This document shows positions 20,715 to 29,943 of a stretch of DNA of 64,000 bases, in pieces (within the stretch, counting starts at the first letter, position 1; each line of letters starts with the position of its first letter). The notes below the pieces were generated by a model, which worked only from the letters and a program-made list of their open reading frames with translations, searched no databases and was not told the DNA's origin. A program made the position numbers and the translations under genes. The stretch comes from a virus, in IMG/VR virus record IMGVR_UViG_3300033148_006239, positions 1-64,000 of that record; one strand, 5' to 3'.

Positions 20715-23700
20715 TTAACCACAACTACCATCAGAATTACCACAATTTGGACATGTTTTACATCTTCCTGTTTGTTCCATCAATGTTCCACATTTACTAC
20801 ATGATTCACCAGTTTCTTTTTGAACTTGTGTAACATTTTTATCTAAATATTTCATTAATAAATATTTACCTAAATAGTCTGAAGGTGAATTAACAAATCT
20901 TAATTCATTGATACTGCTTGATGTAATTCCAGCAGGTTCATATTTCATATCAATTAATGAATTACATAATTCTTCTAAAGGAACTTCGTATTGTAATGCC
21001 TTTGATATTATCTTTGCAAGTGAATCCATTAAACCAGCAGTCGTAGATCCTTCTTTATTCATAATTATAAATAATTCTGCTAAACTACCATCATCAAATT
21101 CACCTGGAATTATATACATTGTTTGTTTATCAATCTTTACTTTATGTACTGAGGCATTTCTTGTATCATCAAGTGCTTTCTTTTTATTGCTTTGACCAAT
21201 AAAACCTTTATTATTACCAGTATTCAGTGGCTGAGTCATTTTACTTCCATCTCTGTAAATTGTAATACCTTTTAATTTACTTTTCCACGCAAACATAAAT
21301 GCATCTTTAACATCATCAACTGTAGAATCTGAACTCATATTTATTGTCTTTGAAATCGCACCACTGATAAAGGGTTGTACTGCAGCAACCATCATTATAT
21401 GTGCTTCATAGCTAAGCATATTCCCAGCTTTATCGGGTAATGAACATTCAAATACTTTTTGATGTTCTTCTTTCAAAAATTTACAATCACTTAAATCATT
21501 ATTCTCTGACAGATGTTCTAGAATATTTCTCGTATAATTTTCATCATATCCTAGTGCTTTCAATGCATTTTGTACCGAATCATTTATTAAAATTTCTGTA
21601 GTACCACTTATTAATTTCTTATACTTTATTAAAGCTAAATCAGACTCAATACCTGTCGTATCACAATCCATTAAAAATGATATTGTACCAGTAGGAGCTA
21701 TTACTGTAACTTGAGCGTTTCTAAATGTTAAACCTTCCGATGTAATAAATGACCAATTATCAAGTGCTTCGTCGTACAATTCATTATAATTAAAATCTAT
21801 CTTTAATTGAGGAAAATTTATTCTTTTGTGTTCTACTAAATGCTTCTTAAGAACCTTTCTGAAAGAAGATTTATTTTTTTCAAAATATTTAAATGGTTCT
21901 AAAAATTCAGATACTTCAGAGCTTACAGCATAAGCAGTAGACGTCATTAAACTAGTGATAAGAGATGCGATTAATCTTCCATCATCTGAATCATAAGGAA
22001 TACCTAATGTCATTAACAGTGATCCAAGATTACTAAAGCCTAATCCTAATGGTCTAAAATCTTGTGAATTTTCTTTTACTGATTCATTTGGATATTCAGA
22101 AATCTCACATATAATATCTTGCGAAATTACAAATAATTTTATAATGTGCTTGAATTTATCAATATCAAATTTATTACCATCTAGAAGTTTTATTAAATTA
22201 ACCGATGCTAAATTACATGCACTATCATTAAGAAAAACATATTCACCACAATTATGTATAATAACAAATCCCTTCTCAGATCCAGCAGCAAAATTTCCCA
22301 ACGAAGGAACAGATAAATCATAAACATCTTCACGTTTACGTTTTCTTACATAAATAACTTTATGATTATATTGTAAACATTTTTCTTTAAAATCATCCCA
22401 ATCTAAACCTTGAACTCTTCTTTTATAAGTATGACCAATAGGAGCTTTACCTCTATAGCGTTCTTTAACTATTTTATTCCATTCATTTAATTCTGATCTA
22501 TTAACTCTCTTATTTTTAGAATAATTTTCTAAAGCTTCAACCATTATATTATATAATAGTTTAGCGTCACAATCCATAAACATACCATTATTAACACCTT
22601 TCCTAGCACAATTTTCTTTCCAAAGATCATATTTTTCTTTATTCGTATTCTTCAAAATACGAATAGGATTATTATCTCCCATAACATGATCTCTAGCATG
22701 CTTTGACTTTGAAATAACTTCTAAATTATTTGGATCATCATTGAGCTTATCATGATCTTTATGATGTACATGAAATTGTCTATCACTTCTATCAAAATCT
22801 AATATATCGTTAGCAACAACTCTATTACACTTTTGTAATGGATATTCACCATCCAAAAGATTCATTCTTCTATACCCAAATTTATCAACTCTACAATAAA
22901 ATGGTGTCAAAGAATCACCTTGTTTTAAATCTTTTGCTTTTTTATATTTACCGTTCTTTAATAAAAATCTATGATCTGGTGTACAATCTATATAGCCACC
23001 ACTACCGAACCCGACTCTTACTGTTTCTGTATTAACTTTTGTTTTAACTATCTTATTGACTTTTCCAACTGAAATCCTTTTCCTATCATAAGAATAACCA
23101 TAAACATATAAATTATCATAATCATTAATAAGTTCATCAACTCTTTTCGGACCACGCGTCGTAAATATTAATGTTGATCCAGTAACACATGGATTACTAG
23201 ATTCTATCTTACCACTTCTCTTGCACGTGTGCCAATCATTAACTCTCGTATCAAAGAACAAAGCAGGATCTCCACAAAAATGTGAATATTCACAAATTTT
23301 ATTAAATACTTCTTTTGCATTCAAAATATCAATTTGATCACCAGTTGTTCTTGCCACTGTGGCGTACGTATTATTTTGCACTACTCTTTCCATAAAATCG
23401 TCAGTTACGGAAACAGAAAAATTACTGTTCTGAAAATTAACATGTTTATATGCACTATTTTTACTAGAAAAATCTGTCGAATATTCTCCTGTAGAAGCTA
23501 ATAATCTTGCTTTAATCTCTTCTTTATATTTAGCTTCAATAAATTCAATAATATCAGGATGGTCGTAGTTCAATATTTCCATTTTTGCGGCGCGACGTGT
23601 ATTTGAAACACAAATTCCTTTACCATAAATATCACTTTTATTATCTAACGACCATATAATATAATTATGACCAGAATTTATAGATTTATCATCTAAAGAA

Positions 23701-25214
23701 TCGCAATCAACTTCAACAGAATATACTTCTTCTTCTTTTAATTTTATTATTTCAATAATTTTATGATTATTTTCATTTACTGTTTTTAAAAAATTTTCAT
23801 AATCACCAAAATAATTTTCGATACTTCTTTTTAATCTTGGTACACTGTCAAATTTACCAATATATTTTAATCTATTTTTTACATATAAATCAAATGTATC
23901 TATATTTCCACCTGCATTAATAACTCTATATGCAGTATTCATTAATTTAGTTTTAGCTGTTTTATCAGAATATTTAACTTTTCTATTTTTTCCTGAAATA
24001 CTCAATTTTTCTTTCCAATTTTTAACTTTTTCTTCGTCTTTATGAAAATTATTTTTCTTATGCATTCCATTTTTTTCACCTTTTTTAGGCAAAGGTTTTA
24101 ACCATGGATGACTTTTATTTTTTACATATTCATCATTATGAATTTTTGCATGTTCTTTTTGTGTTAAAATTTGTAAATTATTTAAACTATTATTATGTGT
24201 ATTACTATCTTTATGATGAACTACTTTACCTTTTAAATCTTTATTTAAAATATCTTTACTGATTAATCTATATAGTGTATCTCTTCCTTTTTTACCATCC
24301 ATTAATCCAATTCTCATTTTCTCATCGATATTAAATGAAAATAATCTCATTCCAACTTCTAAGTCTATTGTATGTATAAACTCACCTGTTCTCAATTTAA
24401 TAGGATGATCATAACTTAAATCAAATGTACCTTTATCTGTTTTAATCCTATAGCATTGTTTGATACCTGAACACCACGCTTTAGCACTTTTAACCATATA
24501 TCTATTTTTTTTAGGATCAAAACTACAAACATAAAATTTATCTTTTGTTAATTCATCAATCCTTTTTGCTCCGTCAATAGTATAAATTTTTTGGTGACCT
24601 GGTAAACATTTACCGCCCGACTTAACTACCGCAGCTGTCTTATCGTATAATTCCATAAACGAAAGAGGACCTGATGGAACACCACCACCTGACAATTTCT
24701 CTCTAAATGATCTAATCTTACTTCTATTAGAACCTATTCCTGATCCATATTTAAATATCTTAGCTTCGTTTGCAACATTATCTATAATTGAATCTATAGT
24801 GTCTTCAGAATCAACTATAAAACAAGCACTTAAAAATCCTTTTTTATCATTACCTAAGTTGAATAATACTGGACTATTAAACATTGTAATTTGATGAATT
24901 AAAATGTACATCATTTCATTATAAAAAGTTTCATGATTTTTAGTATCAAAATATTTTAATCTGACACCATTTTCGCATAATCTCGAAACAATTCTATCAA
25001 ACATATCAAAGATTGAATATTCATTTTCTGTTAAATAAAATTTTGTTGCAATTCTAACTGCTACATCAGACCAAAAATCTGGATATTCTATAACCTTTTT
25101 ATAATTATGATCATTATCATCGCTATATTCTATTTCTTTGCTTATCCAATTGCAGAAATCTTTCTTCTTCATTATTGAAAATTTACGTGTGTAAGCATTA
25201 TTTATCTTTATCAT
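20715..25214 (-). CDS. nrdJ: Class II (B12-dependent) ribonucleotide reductase with two inteins
   Basis: 1,499 residues as translated, about 850 after removal of two inteins (residues 203-538 and 676-988). Extein features: 'FKYGSGIGSNRSKIRS', 'SGGK/TRRAAKMEIL', 'NP/CGEYVFLND', 'CNLASVNL', 'APTGTISFLMDCDTTGIE' and a C-terminal zinc ribbon C-S-K-C...C-x2-C-x2-C. This set fits adenosylcobalamin-dependent NrdJ, which makes deoxynucleotides in one subunit without oxygen. No nrdB-like partner is present here. The start overlaps a small membrane-protein gene by 3 bases. Confidence 0.93.
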   Translation of the reverse strand: MIKINNAYTRKFSIMKKKDFCNWISKEIEYSDDNDHNYKKVIEYPDFWSDVAVRIATKFYLTENEYSIFDMFDRIVSRLCENGVRLKYFDTKNHETFYNEMMYILIHQITMFNSPVLFNLGNDKKGFLSACFIVDSEDTIDSIIDNVANEAKIFKYGSGIGSNRSKIRSFREKLSGGGVPSGPLSFMELYDKTAAVVKSGGKCLPGHQKIYTIDGAKRIDELTKDKFYVCSFDPKKNRYMVKSAKAWCSGIKQCYRIKTDKGTFDLSYDHPIKLRTGEFIHTIDLEVGMRLFSFNIDEKMRIGLMDGKKGRDTLYRLISKDILNKDLKGKVVHHKDSNTHNNSLNNLQILTQKEHAKIHNDEYVKNKSHPWLKPLPKKGEKNGMHKKNNFHKDEEKVKNWKEKLSISGKNRKVKYSDKTAKTKLMNTAYRVINAGGNIDTFDLYVKNRLKYIGKFDSVPRLKRSIENYFGDYENFLKTVNENNHKIIEIIKLKEEEVYSVEVDCDSLDDKSINSGHNYIIWSLDNKSDIYGKGICVSNTRRAAKMEILNYDHPDIIEFIEAKYKEEIKARLLASTGEYSTDFSSKNSAYKHVNFQNSNFSVSVTDDFMERVVQNNTYATVARTTGDQIDILNAKEVFNKICEYSHFCGDPALFFDTRVNDWHTCKRSGKIESSNPCVTGSTLIFTTRGPKRVDELINDYDNLYVYGYSYDRKRISVGKVNKIVKTKVNTETVRVGFGSGGYIDCTPDHRFLLKNGKYKKAKDLKQGDSLTPFYCRVDKFGYRRMNLLDGEYPLQKCNRVVANDILDFDRSDRQFHVHHKDHDKLNDDPNNLEVISKSKHARDHVMGDNNPIRILKNTNKEKYDLWKENCARKGVNNGMFMDCDAKLLYNIMVEALENYSKNKRVNRSELNEWNKIVKERYRGKAPIGHTYKRRVQGLDWDDFKEKCLQYNHKVIYVRKRKREDVYDLSVPSLGNFAAGSEKGFVIIHNCGEYVFLNDSACNLASVNLIKLLDGNKFDIDKFKHIIKLFVISQDIICEISEYPNESVKENSQDFRPLGLGFSNLGSLLMTLGIPYDSDDGRLIASLITSLMTSTAYAVSSEVSEFLEPFKYFEKNKSSFRKVLKKHLVEHKRINFPQLKIDFNYNELYDEALDNWSFITSEGLTFRNAQVTVIAPTGTISFLMDCDTTGIESDLALIKYKKLISGTTEILINDSVQNALKALGYDENYTRNILEHLSENNDLSDCKFLKEEHQKVFECSLPDKAGNMLSYEAHIMMVAAVQPFISGAISKTINMSSDSTVDDVKDAFMFAWKSKLKGITIYRDGSKMTQPLNTGNNKGFIGQSNKKKALDDTRNASVHKVKIDKQTMYIIPGEFDDGSLAELFIIMNKEGSTTAGLMDSLAKIISKALQYEVPLEELCNSLIDMKYEPAGITSSSINELRFVNSPSDYLGKYLLMKYLDKNVTQVQKETGESCSKCGTLMEQTGRCKTCPNCGNSDGSCG
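22251..23189 (-). mobile_element. Intein 2 of the ribonucleotide reductase
   Basis: 313 residues from Cys676 ('CVTGSTLIFTTRGPKRVDEL') to 'GFVIIHN' before Cys989. It splits NP/CGE, the active-site loop. Block B-like 'DCTPDHRFLLKNGKYKKA' and the canonical His-Asn end are present. The HNH endonuclease 'HVHHKDHDKLNDDPNNLEV' sits in the middle. It is related in plan to intein 1. Confidence 0.92.
23601..24608 (-). mobile_element. Intein 1 of the ribonucleotide reductase
   Basis: 336 residues beginning at Cys203 ('CLPGHQKIYTIDG') and ending 'GKGICVSN' before Thr539. It interrupts SGGK/TRRAAK, a conserved NrdJ site. Splicing blocks include 'SYDHPIKLRTGEF' and 'SGHNYIIWS'. The penultimate residue is Ser rather than His. 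A central HNH homing endonuclease is visible ('VVHHKDSNTHNNSLNNLQIL'). Confidence 0.9.
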
Positions 25215-25339
25215 TCATCTTCCTTTAAATTACCAAATAGTTTTTTATTTTCTAAATAAATGATTACAATAATCCCAACTACACAAAATAAAAGACATGC
25301 AAAAATAAATATTGTAAATAATAATTGTAATATTGTCAT
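25211..25339 (-). CDS. 42-residue membrane peptide
   Basis: Residues 3-28 are almost all hydrophobic (L-L-F-T-I-F-I-F-A-C-L-L-F-C-V-V), followed by a charged tail. The ATG overlaps the stop of the DHH gene (ATGA) and the stop overlaps the RNR start, so it is translationally coupled on both sides. Function unknown. Confidence 0.6.
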   Translation of the reverse strand: MTILQLLFTIFIFACLLFCVVGIIVIIYLENKKLFGNLKEDE

Positions 25340-26277
25340 TTATTTTCCTTTAAAATTTTATTAATATCATCTATTTGAAATCCTGCAGCTTGTTTATGTC
25401 CACCACCACCCATTACTTTTGCTATTTTAGAACAGTCTATATGATCGTGTGTTGTATAAAGACTCACTGTCCATGTACCATTTTTATTCAGATAGAATGG
25501 CACCATCAAATCGTGTGTTGCGGGATCATAAACAGAATCAAACACCATAGAATTACCAAGTGCACGATTAATAACAATCGCATTCATTGTAATATACCCA
25601 GTAATATCTAAAGTGTGTGGTAATTCAAATAAAACACGATGTTCATAATTATAACGAATTTTCATTTCAAAGGCTGTTTGTGTTGCGTATTTAGCATTAT
25701 CAGAATTAACATATTTTAATATCAGGTTACCTTCCGAAATAATCCTCTCGGTCATTTCACAACATAATTGATCGTTAGCGAATAGTTTTTTCCAAAAATC
25801 CATATTATCTGTTAACCCGGGTGTAGTAAATGGATACATTCTTAATCCATATTGAAAAGGTAATGTATCTGTATTTGATTGATCCCAAATATCATAGCGG
25901 CCTAGCAATCTTACTACCTTTGGCATCGGTATTTTAGGATATATATATTCCCATGTTAATTCACATCCAGCCTTGTCAAGAGCAAAATAAAATTTAAAAT
26001 TGCTAGGCTTATCTTCCATTTTCTGAAGCTCTTCGTCTGTTGTTTTATGATGGTCGATAAGAACAAGCGTGTCGCACATATCCGCTAATTTCAACATATC
26101 CACAAACGGTTGTAGACAAAAATCAACAAAATAAATCGTTTCATCCGATCTAATCGAATCCCAGGGAAAAGGGTCACAATAATTTATACCGATCATTTCG
26201 CATCCTGGATATTTGTGTTTGACGATTGCACCCGAAGCATGACCATCAAGATCTGCTGAGTGATAAAAACATTTCAT
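25336..26277 (-). CDS. DHH/DHHA1 family phosphoesterase
   Basis: 313 residues from the ATG after AAAGGAGAAAAAATT. Motifs in order: 'HSADLDGHASGAI' (D-x-D), 'FVDFCLQP', 'LVLIDHHKT' (DHH), 'RYDIWDQS', and C-terminal DHHA1 'GGGGHKQAAGF'. The family uses two metal ions to cleave phosphodiesters in nano-RNAs, pAp, cyclic dinucleotides or DNA (RecJ). Length suits NrnA-like enzymes rather than RecJ. It could recycle short RNAs or degrade signalling nucleotides. Confidence 0.85.
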   Translation of the reverse strand: MKCFYHSADLDGHASGAIVKHKYPGCEMIGINYCDPFPWDSIRSDETIYFVDFCLQPFVDMLKLADMCDTLVLIDHHKTTDEELQKMEDKPSNFKFYFALDKAGCELTWEYIYPKIPMPKVVRLLGRYDIWDQSNTDTLPFQYGLRMYPFTTPGLTDNMDFWKKLFANDQLCCEMTERIISEGNLILKYVNSDNAKYATQTAFEMKIRYNYEHRVLFELPHTLDITGYITMNAIVINRALGNSMVFDSVYDPATHDLMVPFYLNKNGTWTVSLYTTHDHIDCSKIAKVMGGGGHKQAAGFQIDDINKILKENK

Positions 26278-26741
26278 AATTTTTTCTCCTTTAAATACCA
26301 TTGTACCATACAATAAGCATCACATAAATTATCATCATCAAAGTTCTTTTTATATTTACGCAATGCTTCTTTAAGAATCATATCTTTTTTAATATTACCT
26401 TTACCAAGAGCACCTTTCTTCCATGTACCTATCGCGACAATAATTATTTTTTCTAAATCAAATGATTTTTTTAGATAACAATACAAAGAACCTCTAAACT
26501 CTGCTAGAGCTGTTACTGATCGTGCTTGTGATCCATAAGCATAGTCTTCAATTATTAAAATATCAGATTGTTTCTTTTTAATATATCGAGAAACTCTTTT
26601 AGCCATCTCTTGTATTCTAACAATAGGTTTTAATTTTTCTTTCGTTAAATCAAATAATTTATGTTTAAATATTTCTTTCTCACTATCATAATAACATAAA
26701 CCACATTTAATTGTACCAGGATCAATTGCTAATATCTTCAT
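26274..26741 (-). CDS. ruvC: RuvC-like Holliday junction resolvase
   Basis: 155 residues, the normal RuvC length. Acidic residues of the RNase H-like active site: 'ILAIDPGTIKCG' (first Asp), 'ILIIEDYAYG' (Glu) and 'DDDNLCDAYCM' (C-terminal Asp pair). Resolves four-way junctions during recombination-dependent replication or before packaging. Overlaps the DHH gene by four bases and sits near the SbcCD/UvsX genes. Confidence 0.85.
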   Translation of the reverse strand: MKILAIDPGTIKCGLCYYDSEKEIFKHKLFDLTKEKLKPIVRIQEMAKRVSRYIKKKQSDILIIEDYAYGSQARSVTALAEFRGSLYCYLKKSFDLEKIIIVAIGTWKKGALGKGNIKKDMILKEALRKYKKNFDDDNLCDAYCMVQWYLKEKKL

Positions 26742-26747
26742 TATACC

Positions 26748-27074
26748 TCACATATTATTAAATTGTATTTCTAAAAATTCTATTCTATTTTGAACAAATT
26801 CTATTGCTTTTCTTACACCTTCACAAAAATGGCACTCAATCATAGTAAATGTTTCAGATTGAATATGTTTACTATCAACATCATTAGAATTAGCTTCTCT
26901 ACATATATATTGTGGATTATATTTATTTTTCAAAAAAATAATTTCAAATCTACTAAAACTGTCACAATCTTCATCAAAAATTCTTTGAAAAACTACTAAT
27001 TCGCGTTTATAATCATTATAATATTTAATATCTTTTTCTAATTGCTTTAATACTTTTAATTTATCAGTTGTCAT
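26748..27074 (-). CDS. 108-residue protein, unknown
   Basis: Starts one base after the stop of the small membrane gene. Helical, with three Cys including 'ECHFCEGV', a possible C-x2-C. Has a coiled C-terminal helix. No family. Confidence 0.6.
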   Translation of the reverse strand: MTTDKLKVLKQLEKDIKYYNDYKRELVVFQRIFDEDCDSFSRFEIIFLKNKYNPQYICREANSNDVDSKHIQSETFTMIECHFCEGVRKAIEFVQNRIEFLEIQFNNM

Positions 27075-27227
27075 TTAATTCTCCGAAATAATAATTTCAC
27101 TTAAACAATTGACAGTTTCTTTTAATAAAATAACTGATTTTTCTAAATCTGATATCCGCAGCCATAAACCTACAACCATTACTACTAATCCCAATATTGC
27201 AATTCCTAAAAATACATAATCTAACAT
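27075..27227 (-). CDS. 50-residue membrane peptide
   Basis: Residues 4-24 form a transmembrane helix (F-L-G-I-A-I-L-G-L-V-V-M-V-V-G-L-W-L), followed by a soluble helix. It fills the gap between two genes exactly; its stop abuts the next ATG. Function unknown. Confidence 0.6.
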   Translation of the reverse strand: MLDYVFLGIAILGLVVMVVGLWLRISDLEKSVILLKETVNCLSEIIISEN

Positions 27228-27508
27228 TATTCATACCCCAATTTTTGTATATATGCTCTAGCTATTTTTCTAATTTTAGCCGATGAATAAACACGCATTT
27301 TAAAATCATGATTATCATGCAATTTTCTATGACACCAAAAACAAAGTGTAATAAGATTTCTTAATTTCCATCTGCATTTTCTATTACCTCTTGGAACTAT
27401 ATGATGTGGAGCTAAATTATAATTCTTACCGCATATAAGACATTCACCATCACGCTCTATTACTTTTTTAGAGATATTGATATCTCTTTGTTTATCTTCA
27501 GGAGTCAT
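27227..27508 (-). CDS. HNH endonuclease
   Basis: 93 residues. 'CLICGKNYNLAPHHIVPRG', then N-L-I-T-L-C-x2-C-H-x3-H, is a complete HNH nuclease core with paired C-x2-C zinc sites. Free-standing, no intein or NUMOD domain. It may be a homing nuclease or a packaging/recombination nuclease. Its start overlaps the previous stop. Confidence 0.88.
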   Translation of the reverse strand: MTPEDKQRDINISKKVIERDGECLICGKNYNLAPHHIVPRGNRKCRWKLRNLITLCFWCHRKLHDNHDFKMRVYSSAKIRKIARAYIQKLGYE

Positions 27509-27846
27509 TACATTTCATAAGACTTATTATCTAAAACATCAAAAAATACTTTAGATATCCAAGCAATTAAATTTTCAATGTTTGTAAAAACTGATTCTTG
27601 ATAATTTTCAGTTTCTATATCAAGTGTAAACTTTAATTTATACCCTCTAATTTGATCTCTATCATTATCAGGATTTATATTGACACCTTCAACTGTATAT
27701 TTACCATGTTTATAATGATAAGTAATATCTGTAATAGGATAATTATATCTTTCAAAATCATACATTTCATGAATTAGATTTTTTATATGATCATTTTTTG
27801 ATAAACAATAGCATTGTTTTTTATTTTTACAAATACATTTATTCAT
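27508..27846 (-). CDS. 112-residue Cys-rich N-terminus protein
   Basis: Starts 'MNKCICKNKKQCYCLSKN', four Cys in 14 residues, possibly a metal site. The rest is alpha/beta with a beta segment 'YHYKHGKYTVEGVNIN'. No family. It is directly downstream of SbcC. Confidence 0.6.
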   Translation of the reverse strand: MNKCICKNKKQCYCLSKNDHIKNLIHEMYDFERYNYPITDITYHYKHGKYTVEGVNINPDNDRDQIRGYKLKFTLDIETENYQESVFTNIENLIAWISKVFFDVLDNKSYEM

Positions 27847-29943
27847 TTAAATAACTCTTGCGTCTGATATTTCACCATCATACTCGACAAGTATTGTATT
27901 TGGGAATGAATTATTTATTTCAGGCACATGTGATATTACAAAAATCTGTCTATATAAATTTGACAAATAATTCAAAATCTCAAATATCTTTTCTCTACCA
28001 AACTTATCAATACTTGCAAATATTTCATCTAAAAATATGAATTGTGGTCTAGCGTTATTAATACCTATAAAACAATTTGATACTCCCAAATGTATTGCAA
28101 AATTAACAATTGTTCTTTCACCACCACTCAAAGACTTATACTTCATTAACTTACCATTCTTAACAATATCTAATGGAGACTTAGATTTTTTTGCATCAGG
28201 ATCTCCATTAAAAACTATTTCAAAATTTGAATAACTTAAATCAGATAATATCTCATTTGTATTGTTTTCAATATTAACAAATGTTGAATCTACAATGTCA
28301 TTTTTAATAGACGTAAATCCCTGTTTAATAGTGTCATATATACTTTCAATCGTACCCAATTTTTTATATTGTTTCTTTACTGATAAAAGCTTTTCGTTGT
28401 TCTCATAATATACTTTTATTTCAGATTTTGTATGTTCGTAATTCTTTAATTCTTCTTTAAATCTTGAATCATATTTCTTATATGATTGTAATTGATTATT
28501 TATTTGTATTTTTAAACTATCAATTCCAGTATCGTCAACATCAATTTCTGAATATTTTTGTTTTAAATTTTTAATATCTTTAACTAGTTTTTGTTTCTTT
28601 GCTTCTAGCTCTATTAGATTATTTGTTTTCTCTTTTAAAGAATTAGTCATACCATTGAATTTTTCTATTGTTGATTCTAATGTACTTTCAATTAATAATT
28701 TCTCTGTCTTCATATCTTTTAGTTGTTCAATTACTTGTAAATATTCTTTAGATTTTAATGCTAGTTTTTCAAGTTCATTCATTGTTTCTTTAGTTTCAAA
28801 TTTTCTATTTTTTAATTCTTCTTTTAATAAATCGATTTTATCTGTTTTATAACCATGTTTAACTTCTTGTTCACAAGTTGGACATATAGAAAGTTCATCA
28901 AATTTTCGAATTGTATCTTTTATAGAATTATATTCATTTTGCAATCGATGCAATTGTGCTTCTGTAACTTTTATCTTCTTTTCTGTTTTTTGAAACTTAA
29001 TCTCAGACTCATCAATTTTAGAATCATCAACATCCATATTATTAAGTTTTTCAGTTATTTTTGTAATTTTATTTTTTAATCTTATTTCATCTTTCTCTAA
29101 TTCAATTTTCCTTGTTTTAGTTTTTTCAATCTCATTACTTATTTCTTCGAGATTCCATCTTTTATCTTTGATCTGTTTTTTATAATTATCTTTTAATTCA
29201 GTTGTAGCTTCAATCTCTGACAATTTTGTTTTTGAATTAACATATTCTTTATTGTGTTTTATTGATAACTTCTCATATTTATTCATTAAATCTTTATATT
29301 CTTCTGATTTACTTTCTAAATTATTTAAATGTGTTTCATCGTCATATTTTTTGTAGTCATCGATAATACCAATTAAAGCATTCTTATTCGCCTTAGTCTC
29401 TTTAAGTTTATCATTTGTATTATCAGCACATAAATCATAAAAATTATGTCCAAATATATTTGAAATATAATTTCTCATTACAGTAGGTGTTGATTTAACA
29501 AATCCGTCACTCTCGTGTTGCATAATACAAACAGAATTTTCAAACGATTGTCTATTCATAGAAATCATTCTTAATATTCTATTTTGTGTATCAGTGATTG
29601 AATCAATATTATGTCTTTCTTCATTATTAACGTATAATTCAATACTATTTTTTTTATTATCTTTAGCTCTAATTATTCTTAATTCTTCGTTGTTCAAATC
29701 ATAAGTAGCATCAACACACATTTGTGTTGTACTATTTCTTACTAAATCATTTGTGCTACCAGTTCTTGAAAAATCAAAAATATTATAAAGAAATGATTCA
29801 ATGATAGAACTTTTACCAGAACCATTAGATCTATCTTTGTTATTTTTAAACTGACCAACTATGCCACAGATACCTTCAGGGAAAAATAGTGTTGTCTCCT
29901 TATAACTTTGATAGTTGTTTAATATTAATTTTTTAATATACAT
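27847..29943 (-). CDS. sbcC: SbcC/Rad50-like ATPase (T4 gp46-like)
   Basis: 698 residues from ATG 29943. N-terminal 'RSNGSGKSSIIESFLYNI' (Walker A). Long coiled coils on both sides of the zinc hook 'LSICPTCEQEV' near residue 360. C-terminal signature 'SLSGGERTIVNFAIHLGV' and Walker B 'PQFIFLDEIFASID'. With SbcD it forms the Mre11-Rad50-type nuclease that resects ends for recombination-dependent replication. Its start overlaps the SbcD stop. Confidence 0.92.
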   Translation of the reverse strand: MYIKKLILNNYQSYKETTLFFPEGICGIVGQFKNNKDRSNGSGKSSIIESFLYNIFDFSRTGSTNDLVRNSTTQMCVDATYDLNNEELRIIRAKDNKKNSIELYVNNEERHNIDSITDTQNRILRMISMNRQSFENSVCIMQHESDGFVKSTPTVMRNYISNIFGHNFYDLCADNTNDKLKETKANKNALIGIIDDYKKYDDETHLNNLESKSEEYKDLMNKYEKLSIKHNKEYVNSKTKLSEIEATTELKDNYKKQIKDKRWNLEEISNEIEKTKTRKIELEKDEIRLKNKITKITEKLNNMDVDDSKIDESEIKFQKTEKKIKVTEAQLHRLQNEYNSIKDTIRKFDELSICPTCEQEVKHGYKTDKIDLLKEELKNRKFETKETMNELEKLALKSKEYLQVIEQLKDMKTEKLLIESTLESTIEKFNGMTNSLKEKTNNLIELEAKKQKLVKDIKNLKQKYSEIDVDDTGIDSLKIQINNQLQSYKKYDSRFKEELKNYEHTKSEIKVYYENNEKLLSVKKQYKKLGTIESIYDTIKQGFTSIKNDIVDSTFVNIENNTNEILSDLSYSNFEIVFNGDPDAKKSKSPLDIVKNGKLMKYKSLSGGERTIVNFAIHLGVSNCFIGINNARPQFIFLDEIFASIDKFGREKIFEILNYLSNLYRQIFVISHVPEINNSFPNTILVEYDGEISDARVI

